Positions 6,388 to 7,042 of a stretch of 7,042 nucleotides of DNA are shown here, piece by piece. The notes under the pieces are model-generated. The model had not been told where the DNA came from. It saw only the letters and a program-made list of their open reading frames with translations, and did no database searches. The DNA is from Planctomycetota bacterium (GTDB lineage Bacteria > Planctomycetota > Phycisphaerae > Sedimentisphaerales > Anaerobacaceae), in NCBI GenBank assembly GCA_022567055.1, contig JADFHU010000289.1:1-7042 (forward strand). The letters are read 5' to 3'. Both the position numbers and the translations under genes were made by a program. Position 1 is the first letter of the stretch. Every line of letters begins with the position of its first letter.

Positions 6388-6837
6388 ATGTTAGGTGCTC
6401 TAAGACTACTTCTCATTTTGAAGCCGCTGGCCTACGGCGTCGCGTTGGTCTGCGGTCTCATATTGACCCTCAGTGGATTCGGACCGGGACTCCTGGGACA
6501 GCGTCTGCACGGTTTTCTCCTGATGGCCCATATGGGGTCTGTCCCGCCGTTTCTCCTCAGCGTCGCCTTTTTAAGTGTCACCTGTGCCAAGCAGCATGAC
6601 CTGAGGGAACGGATGACGCTGGGCGGTTTGTGTTTTTGGCTCTTGCTGGGTCTGACCGTGCCATTGACGCTCACTATCCTCCTGAGCATGTTTCCCCTGA
6701 CAGGGACGGAGGGTCTGAACGCTCTGCTAGCTCTGCATGAGTCGATCGCACTGGTGTTCGTGGTGGCGGCCGTGCTGTATGTCCTGCTGCGCGTGAGGTC
6801 CAAAGCAAGGGCCCAGGATGAATCACAGAGGAGTTAA
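6388..6837 (+). CDS. Small four-helix membrane protein, candidate heme b or quinone-interacting subunit
   Basis: A 149-residue, very hydrophobic protein with four likely membrane helices at about residues 7-30, 41-65, 77-103 and 113-135, and a charged, probably cytoplasmic tail (RVRSKARAQDESQRS). I do not recognise a named family. His41 and His48 lie seven residues apart on one face of helix 2 (RLHGFLLMAHMGSVPP), and His117 lies at the start of helix 4 (LLALHESIAL). That pattern resembles small b-type cytochromes in which histidines from different helices ligate heme. It follows the seven-heme cytochrome on the same strand, which suggests a membrane partner passing electrons between quinone and the periplasmic hemes. 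The ATG has no obvious Shine-Dalgarno sequence, but no in-frame ATG, GTG or TTG lies between it and the TAG at 6328-6330. The gene is probably real from its consistent helix pattern. The heme role is inference. Confidence 0.75.
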   Translation: MLGALRLLLILKPLAYGVALVCGLILTLSGFGPGLLGQRLHGFLLMAHMGSVPPFLLSVAFLSVTCAKQHDLRERMTLGGLCFWLLLGLTVPLTLTILLSMFPLTGTEGLNALLALHESIALVFVVAAVLYVLLRVRSKARAQDESQRS

Positions 6838-6903
6838 GTTAGGATAAATCTGGCGTGGTTCAAAATCGCTCTCGCATAGGTGCCAGTCCGTGTACCACTC
6901 CTC

Positions 6904-7009
6904 GTGGTCGTAATCAGCGCAGCGGTTGTCGTTGTCGTAATCGATACCCCTAATTGCCCCAATTCACTGTTTCGATTACGATTACGATCACGACAACGAC
7001 AACGATCGG
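6904..7009. repeat. Palindromic array of GAYNAC-type hexamers
   Basis: The right arm is a run of six hexamers in register: GATTAC, GATTAC, GATCAC, GACAAC, GACAAC, GATCGG (6974-7009). The left arm contains the inverse forms GTGGTC, GTAATC (6904-6915) and GTTGTC, GTTGTC, GTAATC (6925-6942). GTTGTCGTTGTCGT (6925-6938) pairs perfectly with ACGACAACGACAAC (6990-7003), and GTGGTCGTAATC pairs with GATTACGATCAC (6980-6991) in 11 of 12 positions, so alternative foldings exist. Both strands can be read as acidic DYDND-type peptides, but neither such frame has a usual start codon. I see no gene from 6838 to the window end, only this array and unremarkable flanks. Confidence 0.7.
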
Positions 7010-7042
7010 GAATGTGACCCGGAAATGAACCAGGCCAAAAAA

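Noticed and set aside
6221..6394. 57-codon plus-strand frame starting directly after the cytochrome stop
   Set aside because: Most of it runs through the REP-like palindrome and its translation is determined by that element. It has no protein character.
6904..7009. CRISPR array or acidic DYDND repeat protein
   Set aside because: The units are six bases with no spacers, so it is not CRISPR. The acidic frames have no usual start codon and are bounded by close stops or by the window end.

Overview
The window reads as a fragment of a GC-rich bacterial genome. It has one truncated gene on the minus strand at the left edge, followed by five plus-strand genes that look like one transcription unit or two adjoining ones. 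A secreted ThuA-domain protein beside a Gfo/Idh/MocA oxidoreductase and a xylose-isomerase-like TIM-barrel protein, next to a large multiheme cytochrome, is a combination typical of Planctomycetota, Verrucomicrobiota/Lentisphaerota, Hydrogenedentota and similar sugar-degrading lineages. That placement is an inference from gene content. No rRNA, tRNA or phylogenetic marker gene is present.

Layout. Positions 1-438 (minus) hold the N-terminal 146 residues of a family 2 glycosyltransferase that runs off the left edge. A possible 32-residue leader reading frame overlaps its start codon. Positions 439-1145 form a divergent intergenic region with a short hairpin, degenerate repeats and no convincing gene. 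Positions 1146-4272 hold three closely spaced genes: Gfo/Idh/MocA oxidoreductase, sugar phosphate isomerase/epimerase-like protein and exported ThuA-domain protein. The gaps between them are 34 and 27 bases, and all three have good Shine-Dalgarno sequences. After a further 31 bases comes a seven-heme c-type cytochrome with an N-terminal signal and a C-terminal membrane helix (4304-6220). A 167-base gap containing a long REP-like palindrome (6277-6372) separates it from a small four-helix membrane protein (6388-6837) with histidines at or inside its helices. The last 205 bases hold no gene but contain a striking palindromic array of GAYNAC-type hexamers.

How the genes may work together. The oxidoreductase, isomerase-like and ThuA genes fit the pattern of sugar catabolism through 3-keto-sugar intermediates. 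The cytochrome and the small membrane protein could form a quinone-to-periplasm, or periplasm-to-quinone, electron conduit. The most interesting idea in the window is that these two groups form one module, coupling periplasmic oxidation of a glycoside or polyol to the respiratory chain. The gene order suggests this but the sequence does not prove it.
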